From the NCBI GenBank assembly GCA_028455995.1, contig JABELC010000009.1, positions 620,001 to 684,000 on the forward strand: 64,000 nt of DNA, read 5' to 3'. The notes under the pieces are model-generated. The model saw nothing but the letters and a program-made list of their open reading frames with translations. It searched no databases and had not been told where the DNA came from. Positions 38,268 through 49,038 of the stretch are shown here, in pieces. The stretch comes from Scleromitrula shiraiana. Lineage: Eukaryota > Ascomycota > Leotiomycetes > Helotiales > Sclerotiniaceae. How positions within the stretch are numbered: position 1 is the stretch's first letter; every line of letters begins with the position of its first letter. The position numbers and the translations under genes are program-made.

Positions 38268-38964
38268 ATGGGTTACTACGACGATGAAGGTAAGCCATTC
38301 TCGTATTTGCTTTTGTCTACTCTCCCTTGAACCCTAAACAATAATCAGGGAATTACCACTCCTTGCGTGGTGGATCTGGAGAAGAACGTGCCCGTGGATA
38401 CCAGGACGAAATTGACTTTATTGATTTAGCTAGCGCTCCAGTCGCTACTGCCCCTAAGACTCCCCCCAACACCGTTACCATCCCATGCCACCACATCCGT
38501 ATGGGTGACCTCTTGATGCTCCAAGGCCGTCCTTGCCAGGTTATCCGTATCACCACTTCCTCCGCCACTGGCCAACACCGCTACTTGGGTGTCGACCTCT
38601 TCACCCGCCAATTGAATGAAGAGTCCTCGTTCATCGCCAACCCAAGCCCAAGCGTCATCGTCCAAACCATGTTGGGACCAGTTTTCAAGCAATACCGTGT
38701 TCTCGATCTCCAGGACCACACCGGTAAGCTTCTTAATTATCCTCCCTCGTACCAATAACCTGTCCTAACATTAAATTAGTTGTTGCCATGACTGAGACCG
38801 GCGATGTCAAGCAAGCTCTTCCAATTCTCGACCAATCCAACCTCTGGACCCGCCTTAAGGATGCCTTCGAGAGTGGCCGTGGCAGCGTCCGCGTCATGGT
38901 CGTTCAAGATGGTCACCGTGAGATCGCCGTCGACTTGAAGGTCGTCCATGGATCCCGCCTATAG
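38268..38964 (+). CDS. hex-1: Woronin body major protein HEX-1
   Basis: From the ATG at 38268 three exons (38268-38289, 38349-38723, 38780-38964) join across 59- and 56-bp introns and give 193 residues. The start MGYYDDEG matches the known HEX-1 N terminus. The core (PCHHIRMGDLLMLQGRPCQV, YLGVDLFTRQLNEESSFI, TMLGPVFKQYRVLDLQDHT) is the eIF5A-like fold that self-assembles into the hexagonal crystal of the Woronin body. The protein ends in SRL, a type 1 peroxisomal targeting signal, so it is imported into peroxisomes from which Woronin bodies bud. These bodies plug septal pores after hyphal damage. The gene is highly conserved and intact; see the upstream extension for a possible longer isoform. 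Confidence 0.97.
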
Positions 38965-39942
38965 ATATCCTCCTTGTATAACTGTTATACCATGGCGTCC
39001 AAATGGTAACGATTTTTTCCTGGTGGATTCTTTATTTTCATGATTTTTATGTGCATCTTTGGGGGAGGGAAAATCTGGGTGTGGATGGAAGGTAGATATG
39101 GAACAGATTGATTAATGAGGGATGAATAATTTGGATGATCGGGGCAAACTGGTTACAATTTCTGGTTTTTTTCAACGAGGTATTCAAGTTGTTCCTTCCT
39201 GTTGTAATGATATTGCTACTTTAGTGGCGTTCTTATTCTGACATCGATGGGGACTTCTTGATGCTATGGTCTTTTTCTTTTTGTATTTCTGTAAATAGGA
39301 TAAGACCCAGAATGAAAACACGTTGCTTGTCAATTTACTTATATTTTATTTTATCTCCTTGACATTCCGATGTGTGGTTACATTCCTAACTCCAGTTCGT
39401 GTCTTAAATGTCGTAAATATTTTACCTCCTGACCCAAACCTCTCTCTATTCCTCCAGCCTCTTCAACAATCTTACCCGACTTATCAATAATTCATCATCA
39501 CATTCGTCACACAACGAATACCTAGATAGAAGTGGGGGGTTTCAAATCCAATTAAGTAATAATTGACAATCTGAGGCTCGGGTACCTTGATGGATTAATT
39601 CGATTGCGATTGTCAAACATTGAATTGATAACGCACCTTCTTATTCCGAGCACGAGCGTCAATCCTCCACCTGACCCAAGTTGAATATGACCCGAGATAC
39701 CATAGATAAGATAAAGGACTTCCCCCATCTTCCTATTTGAAGCTTCAATAACATCCATTGTTTCCTTGTTTGTTTGTTTGTTTGTTTGTTTGTTTCTTTT
39801 TCATAATTCAAATATTAAGTGATAAATTTATAAATAAATAATCTATCTATCTATCTATCTTTTAAATCAATATCATCCGCTGTACCATACCAGCCCTGAA
39901 TTTCAATTCCCCAACTTTACGGTAGCTACACGATCAATAAAC
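38965..39942. other. Intergenic between HEX-1 and bleomycin hydrolase
   Basis: About 1 kb. It holds the HEX-1 3' UTR, then the promoter of the next gene with (TTTG)n at about 39768-39797 and (ATCT)n at about 39841-39860. No gene was seen. Confidence 0.6.
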
Positions 39943-41655
39943 ATGGGCGCGGCACAATCTCAAATCCCCCCTTCTCGCTCTACTAACAAGCAAAGAGCGG
40001 AGATGCAACGATTGGTTGAGAAAGCTAGAGCGCTCGATTTGGGGGATGAGTATGTTTGTGTTGATGGAAATGGAAATGGAGATGAGAATGAGAATGAGAA
40101 TGAGAAGATGGGTGGTGTGGATGGGTCTCGAGCGACTTGGACTCCGCTTGTGGCGGAGAGGGTTGGGTATTGGGAACAGAGACTTTTGGAGGATCCTAAG
40201 AATAGGTTTGTTGATGTTTTATTCTCTTGTTGATGATTGACGGGCTTCGAATGATGGGTCGATGCATCAATGAATGAATAGTCATACTGATGAGAAATAA
40301 CACTTTAGACTTGCGCTCTCAGCCTTAAGCTCTGCAGATCCGAGGACTGTACTCACATCTCGCGCAACCAAAATCGAGGATCAACAAGTCTTCTCTATCA
40401 AGATTCCTTTTGAAGGAGCACCGATTACAAACCAACGATCTTCGGGAAGATGTTGGTTATTTGCTTCGACGAATGTCTTCCGTGTTGCTTTGATGAAGAG
40501 ATATAATCTTGAGAAATTCGAATTATCTCAAGCGTATTTGTTCTTCTATGATAAATTGGAGAAAGCCAATTTCTTCCTCGAGCAAATTCTTGATACTGCA
40601 AGTGAGGATTTGGATAGTAGATTGGTGCAGACGTTGCTTGTTTCTCCGGTTGGTGATGGAGGTCAATGGGATATGTATGTTCTCCACTTGTTGTCCCTCC
40701 ATGATTTATGATTCTAACCAACTTGTTTAGGGTTTATAACCTTGTTAATAAATATGGTCTTGTACCTCAAGTCTTGTACCCTGATAGCTATAATGCTGAA
40801 AATTCATCGGTAATAAACAGTATCATCACCACCAAACTTCGCGAGGATGCTCTTAAGCTACGCGCTGCAGCCAAAGGATCTTCTCTTTCAACCCTCAGCA
40901 ATTTGAAAGAGAAAATGGTGCGCGAAGTTCATGTTATTCTTACCCTCGCTCTTGGACCTCCACCTTCTCCTGAATCAACATTCACATGGCAATACCTCGA
41001 TAAGAGTGGTAACTATCATGAAATGCAAACTACACCTGTTGCTTTCGCCAAGGAACTGGAAAGTCCAAAATCGATCAGAATGACCAATTCTACCGTCCAT
41101 GATATGTTCTCCCTAGTCAACGACCCCAGAAATGAATATAACACTCTCCTCACCGTTTCCCGCCTAGGAAACATCGTCGGCGGTCGCGACATCACTTACA
41201 TAAACGTCTCCATGGCCGTTCTAAAAGACGCCTGCATCTCCATGCTCAAAGCCGGCCTCCCCATCTTCTTCGGCTCCGACGTCGGAAAATACAGCAACAG
41301 CACATCCGGCATCATGGACCTCGAGCTCATCGACTATGAGCTCGGCTTCAACGTCAAACTCGGCATGAAAAAAGCGCAGCGCTTGATGACGGGCGAGAGC
41401 GCCATGACTCATGCGATGGTTCTTACGGCTGTGCATCTGGATGAGGAGGGCAAGAGTGTGAGGTGGAGGGTGCAGAATTCGTGGGGCGAAAATGCTGGGA
41501 AGGGGGGTTGGTTTGTTATGAGTGATGCGTGGATGGATGAGTTTGTTTATCAGGCGGTGGTGGAGCCGAGGTTTGTAAGTAAGGAGGTTAGGGATATTTT
41601 GGGGCAGGAACCGAAGGTTTTGCCGCTCTGGGATCCCATGGGTGCGTTGGCTTAG
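39943..41655 (+). CDS. Bleomycin hydrolase, C1B cysteine peptidase
   Basis: Three exons (39943-40205, 40309-40674, 40731-41655) join across introns of 103 and 56 bp, giving 517 residues. The catalytic residues of the papain-like C1B family are all present: Gln130 (TNQ), Cys136 (SGRCWLFAS), His437 (AMTHAMVL) and Asn459 (QNSWGE). The C terminus is WDPMGALA; in yeast Blh1/Lap3 the C-terminal arm sits in the active site and is trimmed. These enzymes are cytosolic hexameric aminopeptidases that also hydrolyse homocysteine thiolactone and inactivate bleomycin. The N terminus MGAAQSQ fits an N-myristoylation site (Gly2, Ser6), which would place a form at membranes. A low-complexity insert (GNGNGDENENENEK) in exon 1 comes from a GAGAAT-type repeat. 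Confidence 0.93.
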
Positions 41656-42794
41656 GGAGGGTTAGGTTGGATGTTGAAAGGGAGGATCTACGAGGTTTGG
41701 TGTGAGGGTGATGATTCAGGGAGAGATTGGATCTATGGATGGATAAACGATGAATGGTTATTGATTGAGCTTATGAATTTACAATAACGATGAGCGAACC
41801 AAATTCCGCAATGAGCAAGTCACTTATATTAACGACAGATAGACAGACAGACAGACAGACAGATAGTGAGAAAGAAAGAGACTCAAAGTTAAATCCACAT
41901 TGACTTTTCATTCTTACAGTGAACAAACATGTCTTCAGAAATTATTCCAGGCGACTACTTTCTTGACAACTACCACTTAAATATCAATATCAATATCATA
42001 CTGTTTCATGAAAATGTCTACTTGAAAATCTCATCCCTCTCCCTCTCCCTCTCCCTCTGAGAGACATTTCATTAAACTTATCATACTATAAATGCATACC
42101 ATCACCACACAGATCGATCCATCCACAAATATATCTATCTGATACCACATCATATTCATATTGTTCTGCAGGAGAAAGAGAGGTTCCGTGCTGTATTTAC
42201 TTCTTTTGCATCTACGGTATTGATCATATGTATTGAGTAATGGATGGCCATTTATTTGTTTGTTTGTTTGTTTGTTTGTTTGTTTGTTTGTTTGTTTGTT
42301 TGTTTGTTTGTTTGTTTGTTTATTTGTTTATTTGTTTGTTTGTTTCGGGAATACTCGCACATACTATACTTCTTGATGACTAGCACGACGGTCTTGAATA
42401 TTTTTATTGATCGGATGAAGTGCGGATGTTGATGAATGAGTCGATGTGTATGTAGATCAGATTAAATAATCGTTTCTTCTCCGTTGTCCGTTCTCCATTC
42501 TCTGGATTCCTTCTATTTTTCTCGATGCGCGATGTATCATGCGTGATGTGTGACGCGGATTCTTCGTTGCTTGATGGGAACTAGAATGTTTATGGGGGAT
42601 TGAATATTTGATATTGCTTTCTCGTGGTACTTACTTACTACGTTCGTTGCATCCTGGTAACATGTTAGATTCCTGCTTAATTGCTCTTAACGATTCCTTG
42701 AGGCTGAATATCGAGGGCCGATATTTTCTTCGGCGATGGGAATGATATTATTCTTGAACAGACCTAGCATCGGGAGTGATATTCTCGGAGCTCA
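41656..42794. other. Intergenic with microsatellites
   Basis: About 1.1 kb. Contains (ACAG)n at 41838-41862, (CTCCCT)n at 42032-42058 and a long (TTTG)n array. No gene was seen. Confidence 0.6.
42254..42346. repeat. (TTTG)n microsatellite, about 90 bp
   Basis: More than 20 tandem TTTG units with two TTTA variants near the right end. In one frame it reads as repeated CLFV, which is an artefact. Confidence 0.95.
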
Positions 42795-43311
42795 TTAATC
42801 ATAATTGCATAAGGATGTCTTGATTCCTGAGTCTTCTACTGATTGACTCATACATGGACTGCTGCGCTCACGATCCCCCTCCTGTATTTCTATACCCGTT
42901 AATAGCTTCCCTGAGTATCTGGCATAAAACCCCGTATCAGTCATCAAGCAGCACTGCCGAGCATTGACGAATGCGGCTATGATATGGATACCAAGCGGGA
43001 GTCCATCAACATGTTTAAGTGGGAGTTTCAGCGCTTTTGCATCTTTCAGATTCACGATTCACGATTCACGATTCGCGGCATCGTCATCTAGATACGGCTG
43101 AAATATCTGCAGATGGTGTTTTTCTTGGAATGGCTTTATCTGTATTTTCTTCAGTCTCGGATACGCCTTTGTTATCGTGGCGACTTGTAGCACTTCTGGA
43201 CAATGATGTTGATTGCAAAGTTCCTGGTGTTATAGACTGATTAAGGATACCTTCTAATGTGTTCATGATATCCTCCCGACCATAGAAGGACTGAGATGTG
43301 GCCTTGGGCAA
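42795..43311 (-). pseudogene. Remnant of an NB-ARC (NLR-type) gene
   Basis: Two minus-strand pieces match opposite ends of an NB-ARC ATPase domain. SFYGREDIMNTLEGIL (near 43280) resembles the GRED/GRDxE motif at the domain start. LKHVDGLPLGIHIIAAFVNARQC (near 42985) resembles the GLPLAI motif at its end. In intact proteins about 150 residues lie between them, including the P-loop and Walker B. Here only about 90 codons of unrelated sequence with stops lie between, so the core has been lost. The right end abuts the amidase remnant. A short match by eye, so confidence is moderate. Confidence 0.45.
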
Positions 43312-43390
43312 GATACATGGTGGGATACGGGACGCTGCCGCGTAACGTCTTGGTCTGTTGTATACTTTTTGTCCTGCCTTGTGTTTCTAG

Positions 43391-44075
43391 AGAAGTATCG
43401 AGGAATTTTCCATTGTGCTCAATTTCAAGCCCGATGAACTTCAACTCGATGGTGATGATGCTCTCAATCAACTATGGAGTAAGTTATAGCCTTGCTGCTT
43501 GTCAAAAATCATATTTTAACCTCATACAGACCATGATTTTGCGAAAGCGTGGGAGAAATTCTTGGAAAACTTTCCTAGCAGCTCAATAAAAAGCATTGCG
43601 GACATCGTAAAATTCAACAAAACCAACGCAAATGTTGCCCTGCCTGCGGGTAAGTGAATTTGCGATCCATACTGATCCGGATACAACTGATTATTGTGAA
43701 GAGTATCCAGGCCAGCAACATCGGGAAAGTGCCTTGGCAGACAGAATGATCGAAGAAAAGTACGCCGAACGAGTACCAATGGTACGCGAAGCAGCCAAGA
43801 CGAATGGAATCGACAAAACAATACATCAATTTGGTCTTGATGTAATTGTTGGACCCATGGACGGCCGCATACATACCATTGCTACTGCAGCAGGATGTCC
43901 TGTAGGTATTGTTCCCTTGGGCTACTCTCCGACAAACGGGCGTCCACTTGGACTTGCTGTTATTGCTCTAGCTAGCGCGGAGCACAAAATATTGCCATTT
44001 ATGGCTGCATGGGATGAGCTCATGCCAGCACGTTTACCCCCTCCGCAACTAATGAATTGGAATGCTCCTGCGTAA
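43391..44075 (+). pseudogene. 5'-truncated amidase (amidase-signature family), C-terminal exons only
   Basis: Three exons (43391-43478, 43530-43649, 43702-44075) join in frame across short introns (GTAAGT...CATACAG; GTAAGT...GTGAAG) and encode 193 residues ending in a normal stop. FNKTNANVALPA, EYPGQQ, LDVIVGPMDGRIHTIATAAGCP and PLGYSPTNGRPLGLAV match the C-terminal third of fungal amidases. The Gly/Ser-rich signature with the catalytic Ser-cisSer-Lys triad should lie further 5' but is absent. A splice acceptor (GTGTTTCTAG) directly precedes the first exon, so the gene was probably cut within or upstream of that intron, next to the NB-ARC remnant. Full-length family members are about 550-600 residues. 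No catalytic activity is expected. Confidence 0.78.
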
Positions 44076-46249
44076 TCTAACATCTTGGCTTAGCTTCCAA
44101 GCTAGAAAACAAATGCCCTGAGAGATTATCCCCACAATATGTAATGGTATTCTCATAAAATTTCTAACTTCTGGGTTTTCTCCAATATTTAAATGAAAGA
44201 ATTTGATATACAATGAAACAATGAATATTTAAGCCTATCATCATGTAACAGTTGATATCTCTCAACATTCCGACTTCCATCTACCATGTCATCTTTTTTA
44301 CCAAATGTCTCTCAAACCAACTTATCAATCTCCCGAATTCATCCCAATCCAGATATCTAAAAAGCGGCACAACTCCCCCCTCCCCATCCTCCATCAACCC
44401 CGGAGACAAACCCCCATACTCCCCATATAAATTTCCAGCCTCAAAATATGATTTATAGCATTTGCCAAATTGCCGCCCCGGCATACCCATCTTCATGAAC
44501 TACTTCATCTCTCTTCTAATTATCTATTGCATGAAACGGTATAGATCTATCTACATCTTCTGCCAACCTTTTTATTTTTAGCATAAGAGTTGCGTCGCAT
44601 TGGCAGGCTTGTGTCCAGGCTGGTTTTCGGGTTTCTTTTGGTTGAGTTTCGAGTTCTGCGGATGCTGGAATTATGTTTATGTTATCTTGCTTTGGACTTT
44701 CTTATTCCGCATTTCCTTGCTCCAAATATTCTTGCTCCACAGTACCTCTCACATGACAGAAACTTCCCCAATCGATATATACTACCCACGTAAGAGATAC
44801 TCCGAGTTAAACAGTTAACCCTATAATAATGAAAATAGCGATAACAACGAGCCCGATGAGACGATGGGGATTAGGTTGTTTATTAGTACGAGGATGAAGC
44901 ATGCTGGATGTGGTGTTGGATGCTGGGAGGGAGGGAGGGGCGTCGAAGTAGGAATTGTTGGTGATGACATGGTGGTTATAGTTATAGTTGTTGTTTGAGG
45001 GGACCCCATTGTGTTTTATATGTATCTCATGAAAAATTAATACGGTCGTTTAATTCGATTCAATTCGATTCAATTCGATTCAAATAATTATTTACTAGTA
45101 CGACCGACGTAAAGAAAACCAAAGCACAAATACAATCCATTCACCCGCGAAATCCTCGCGTCATGTATATATATATATATATATATATTATATAATTTTT
45201 ACTCTAGTAGACGTACTAACTATTATGACGTATGAATTAGAATTAAGTTTGTATTACTACTAGTAAATCGTCGCTAATTCTCGAGTTAGATTTAGATTTA
45301 GATTTTGGAACTAGCGAGGCTGGAGTGTATAATAAGTCCTAGATAGATACATACATACATAGCGAGGTATATGATAGTATATGTCAAGTTAATAAAATAG
45401 ATGTATTTATAATATATTTATAATGTATTGAAAAGCACATCCTCTCACATCCTCTCACATCCTCACACATCATCCCAGTCACATCAAACCAACCCACTAG
45501 CAGATAAAATAAAATAAAATGAAATTACTACTACTACTAGCCTGAGAATAAAAGCAAAGTAGCGCATCCATCCATCCATCCATGCATGCATGCATGCATG
45601 CCCTCCAAGCCTCTCACTTACTTCCTTCCTTCCTCCCACCATCATGATTCATTCATCCATCCATCCATCCATCCATCCATCCATCCATTCATTCATTCAT
45701 TCATTCATTCACCAGAGTATATATAAAGCATCAATCAAGAACCTGACATAAAGTACTTCGATATAGAAGAAAGAAAAAAAAAAAAAAAAAAAAAAAAGAG
45801 AAAGTCAATTTCTGAGGTATCGATCCATTCTCATCATCATCATTCGTCTTCATCATCCATCATCCATCATCCATCCCGTCATATAAAATCATCATCCAAA
45901 TGTAAATAAAAGCCCTCTTCTTCTTCAGCGTAAATAACCACCTAATATAGCAAAATAATATACTACATACATAAATCCTGTTTTCTTACACACATTTGAT
46001 ATCATATATTCCATTCCATTCCATTCCCTATACCCCTGCGCCCAGCCCAGCCCAGCCCAGCTCAGCTCAGCTCACTTTGCCTCATTTCTTTCCTAGGTAA
46101 TCGAAGAAGATCATTTCAAAAATTGAAACGCTAGGTATAAACACAGTATCGAAGAAAAAATAGATTAAAAAAAAGAAGTAAAGACGCTTGCATCCGCTCG
46201 GCAAATGCAGCTAATTAATTGTCATCACCGTAAATAACCCTCCCCATAC
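44076..46249. other. Repeat-rich intergenic region
   Basis: About 2.2 kb. A minus-strand frame at 44281-44496 (DEFGRLISWFERHLVKK) may be a gene scrap but is not identifiable. From about 45050 onward simple repeats dominate: TCAATTCGAT, AT, CATC/CATG, TCCA/TTCA, poly-A and CCCAG/CTCAG runs. Confidence 0.5.
45567..45712. repeat. (ATCC)n, (ATGC)n, (ATTC)n compound microsatellites
   Basis: CATCCATC passes into GCATGCATG at 45567-45602. A second block at 45647-45712 has about nine ATCC units followed by six ATTC units. Confidence 0.85.
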
Positions 46250-49038
46250 CTATGCCAACCCACCACTCATAACAGGATCAGATCTCTTCGTCGGAGCAGC
46301 CTCCAACATCCGTGGACGATCATCTTCGTAATCCTCCGAAGTATCTGATTCGCTATGGCGATGACTACGTCCATATTCAGCCCTCTCTCTCTTTTTCCTC
46401 TCATGTCTAGCACGTCGACGAGCACGTTCTTCTTCTTCTCGAGCAGCTACACATGAAGAATTATTAGTAAATAGAACAATTATAAAAGTTAAAAGAAGGA
46501 AAACATACCCCGAATTTGTTGCGTAGCAGTGGCATAAGCTTGAATCTCCTCTCGACTTAACACTCTAAGTACGATGACGAACTCCTCCCTAGCTTCGAAT
46601 CTTTCCTTTCCAATCTCTAATGCCTCGGGATTAACTAACTTTCTAGCAATCTTAGTCCATCGTGCATCTGGTGGTACACCATCCTTCTTAGCATCTTTCA
46701 ATGGAGCGACACCCTCTCTAATTGGGGAAGGATCTTCAGGAAATTTATCTCTAGGCTGACGAAGAATACCTTTAACTGGCTTTTCCTCGGGCTTATCTTT
46801 TGGGGGAGAGACAACACGAAGTTGTCTGTTGTTGTTGCTAGGCGCTAATGGTTCGGGACGACCTCTGTTCTCTTGATCTTGACTTCGATCTCGGTTGAGT
46901 TCTGCTCGTAATTCTGCAACCTCACGCATATCCTTCATTACAGATTGTCGCCCTAGGGGTTTTGGAACTGATAATGGTTCCTGAGAAGACTGTTTTGGGA
47001 CTACCACTGGTACCGGCTCCTTATCTGCGGGAGCTTGATCTGCAAGTGCAGCTTTCAGCGCTTTGAGATCCATCGTATCTCTAGGATTGAAAGGTGCTGC
47101 TGCAGCTCCAGATATGCGTCTAGGTCTACGACGATGGTTGGTTCCCTCATCTGAGGTTTCTGAATGGGACTCATGTGAAGCGCCATTGGGAGGCGCCTCA
47201 CTGCGAGGACGTTCTTCTTGAGAATTTGGTCTTTCTTTGGGGTTTCGGACACTGATATCAACATAATCGTTATCAGGTGAGTGTCGATCCTTCCCTTCTC
47301 GTGGAATATCCTGTGGTGGAGGGATATCATCTCCACGGCGCGTTTCCCGTGGCAACTCGTCTTCTTCGCGGCGGCGTGCCTCTCTTGGAGTAGGTGGAAC
47401 GTCTTCTCTATAGCGTCTCTCGTTCATGTCTCTGCCACCCAACTCTGGCGAATCTCTCTCACTGTCGCGATGACGTCTTTCTTTCCCTTCTCTGTCAGAA
47501 CCAATGGATTCTCGGTCGTCATCTCTATAACGTCGTTCTTTCATTTCTCTAGCCGGTGCATCCATTTCTTCCCTATCATCACGATCCCGTCGCCTGCGCG
47601 GTTCATCGTCGTATTCTCTTCGCCTTCTTGACTCGTCCCTATCATCCCTATCATCCCTGTCATCCTTAAGACTGTTTGCCATAGCTCCGAGCCCTAGAGC
47701 AGCTGAAGCAATACTAAGTCCCGTGGCAACCTTTTCATGTGTGCTAGTCTTCTTTTCATGTCTGTCGTTGTAGTCTCTATCGCTTCGCTCATTTCGCTCA
47801 TATTCTCGATCAGATCTTGGAGATCTCTCTTGCCTATCGGCTCTTTCGTTCCTATCTGGTATTCCTGCTCTGCTAGCAGGCCGTTCCGGTCGATCATGTC
47901 TTTCAGGACGCAATCCAAAGCCTCTTTGCTCAACCGGATCCTCATATCTGTCATGTCTATGTGGTCGTCTCTCTCGTACATCATCGTCTCGAGTTTCGTA
48001 GTATTCATCTCGTGAAGCTTGTCTCGTGTCATGATACGTTGATACTGGGCGTCGCGCAGAATTCCTGCGCTGTGGAACAGTACCATCAAATGGGGCAGGA
48101 GGATCAACACGTGCTGGCCGTTGTACTGGATCTATTGGTTTAACGTGAGGAAGAGCCATTCTAGCTTGAGACTGCTCTTGCTCCCATGTCTGGATTCTGT
48201 CGAAGCCGCGAGTTGAAGGTGGTGGCCCACGCTCTCTAGTATCATACAATCTTGGAGAAGAGACTATATCACCATAGCCTGTAATGCTAACAGGCCTAGA
48301 TCTGGTTTCGAAGCTATCCCTGCGCGCATGTCTTGGGCCGTTATTATTCAAATCGTATTGAACTAAATCCTTTGGGTTGGTGTAGCCATAGCCATCCTCG
48401 CCATAATCATCTGCCACAGTGTCAGGGTGCCGTACTATGTTGGTTGCATAAACTGGTCCGCGGGGTCTTGCTGGATTTGTGGCATTCGTGTATGATTGCC
48501 CATCTCTATGTGCCTCCCGAGCGCTACCCATTCTCAGATGACTTGGCTCCCGTGTGTCTCTATCCCTTGAAAACGTGTTATCCATTGAAGAGGTACTATA
48601 TCTGGCTCGATGCCCTCTATCGTTCCTCGAGGATGCCGGGATTGCATAACAATCTTCATGGCTCGAACGATATGGACTCTTCAATGAGGGACTCGCAGGT
48701 CTCACAATTGTAGTGTGAACAACTGGTCGATGTCTTGGCACAGATGTGAAAACGCTAGCACAACTGGGTCGAGAGTCGACCGTAGAGCTGCGTGTGCGAC
48801 TTTTAGAACGAGTGGTATCGGGTTTAACCATGTATGTTGTCGTCGTAATAGGTATATTGGATGATGTCAAACTTGTACCGCTGCTTCGAGGATTTTCATG
48901 TCGAGATAAGGGTACCACATGATGATGGTGAACATGGGTTGAATGACTATTACTGTAGGATATGTCTAATGGTAGACTTGCTCGTGCTGGGTTCCATGTT
49001 GGAGAACGGGGTCGTGAATATCTGTATCGTTCTCCCAT
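46250..49038 (-). CDS. DUF8035-domain, highly charged disordered protein
   Basis: Exon 1 (49038-46509) and exon 2 (46446-46250) join across a 62-bp intron (GTATGT...TGTGTAG), giving 908 residues. Most of the chain is Arg/Asp/Glu/Ser-rich and disordered, with DRDDRDDRDE-type runs. One hydrophobic glycine/alanine stretch (KVATGLSIASAALGLGAMAN, about residue 440) stands out. Near residue 800 comes the conserved block DARWTKIARKLVNPEALEIG followed by KERFEAREEFVIVLRVLSRE, which I recognise as the fungal DUF8035 region. Exon 2 adds a basic coil (EEEERARRRARHERKKRER) and a short tail. Function is unknown. It is an intact, apparently conserved gene. Confidence 0.8.

Noticed and set aside
44281..44496. 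Minus-strand frame with DEFGRLISWFERHLVKK
   Set aside because: Some amphipathic character but too short and unidentified to call a gene or remnant.
47281..48143. Several overlapping 60-116-codon frames
   Set aside because: Shadow frames of the Arg/Asp/Ser-rich DUF8035 gene.
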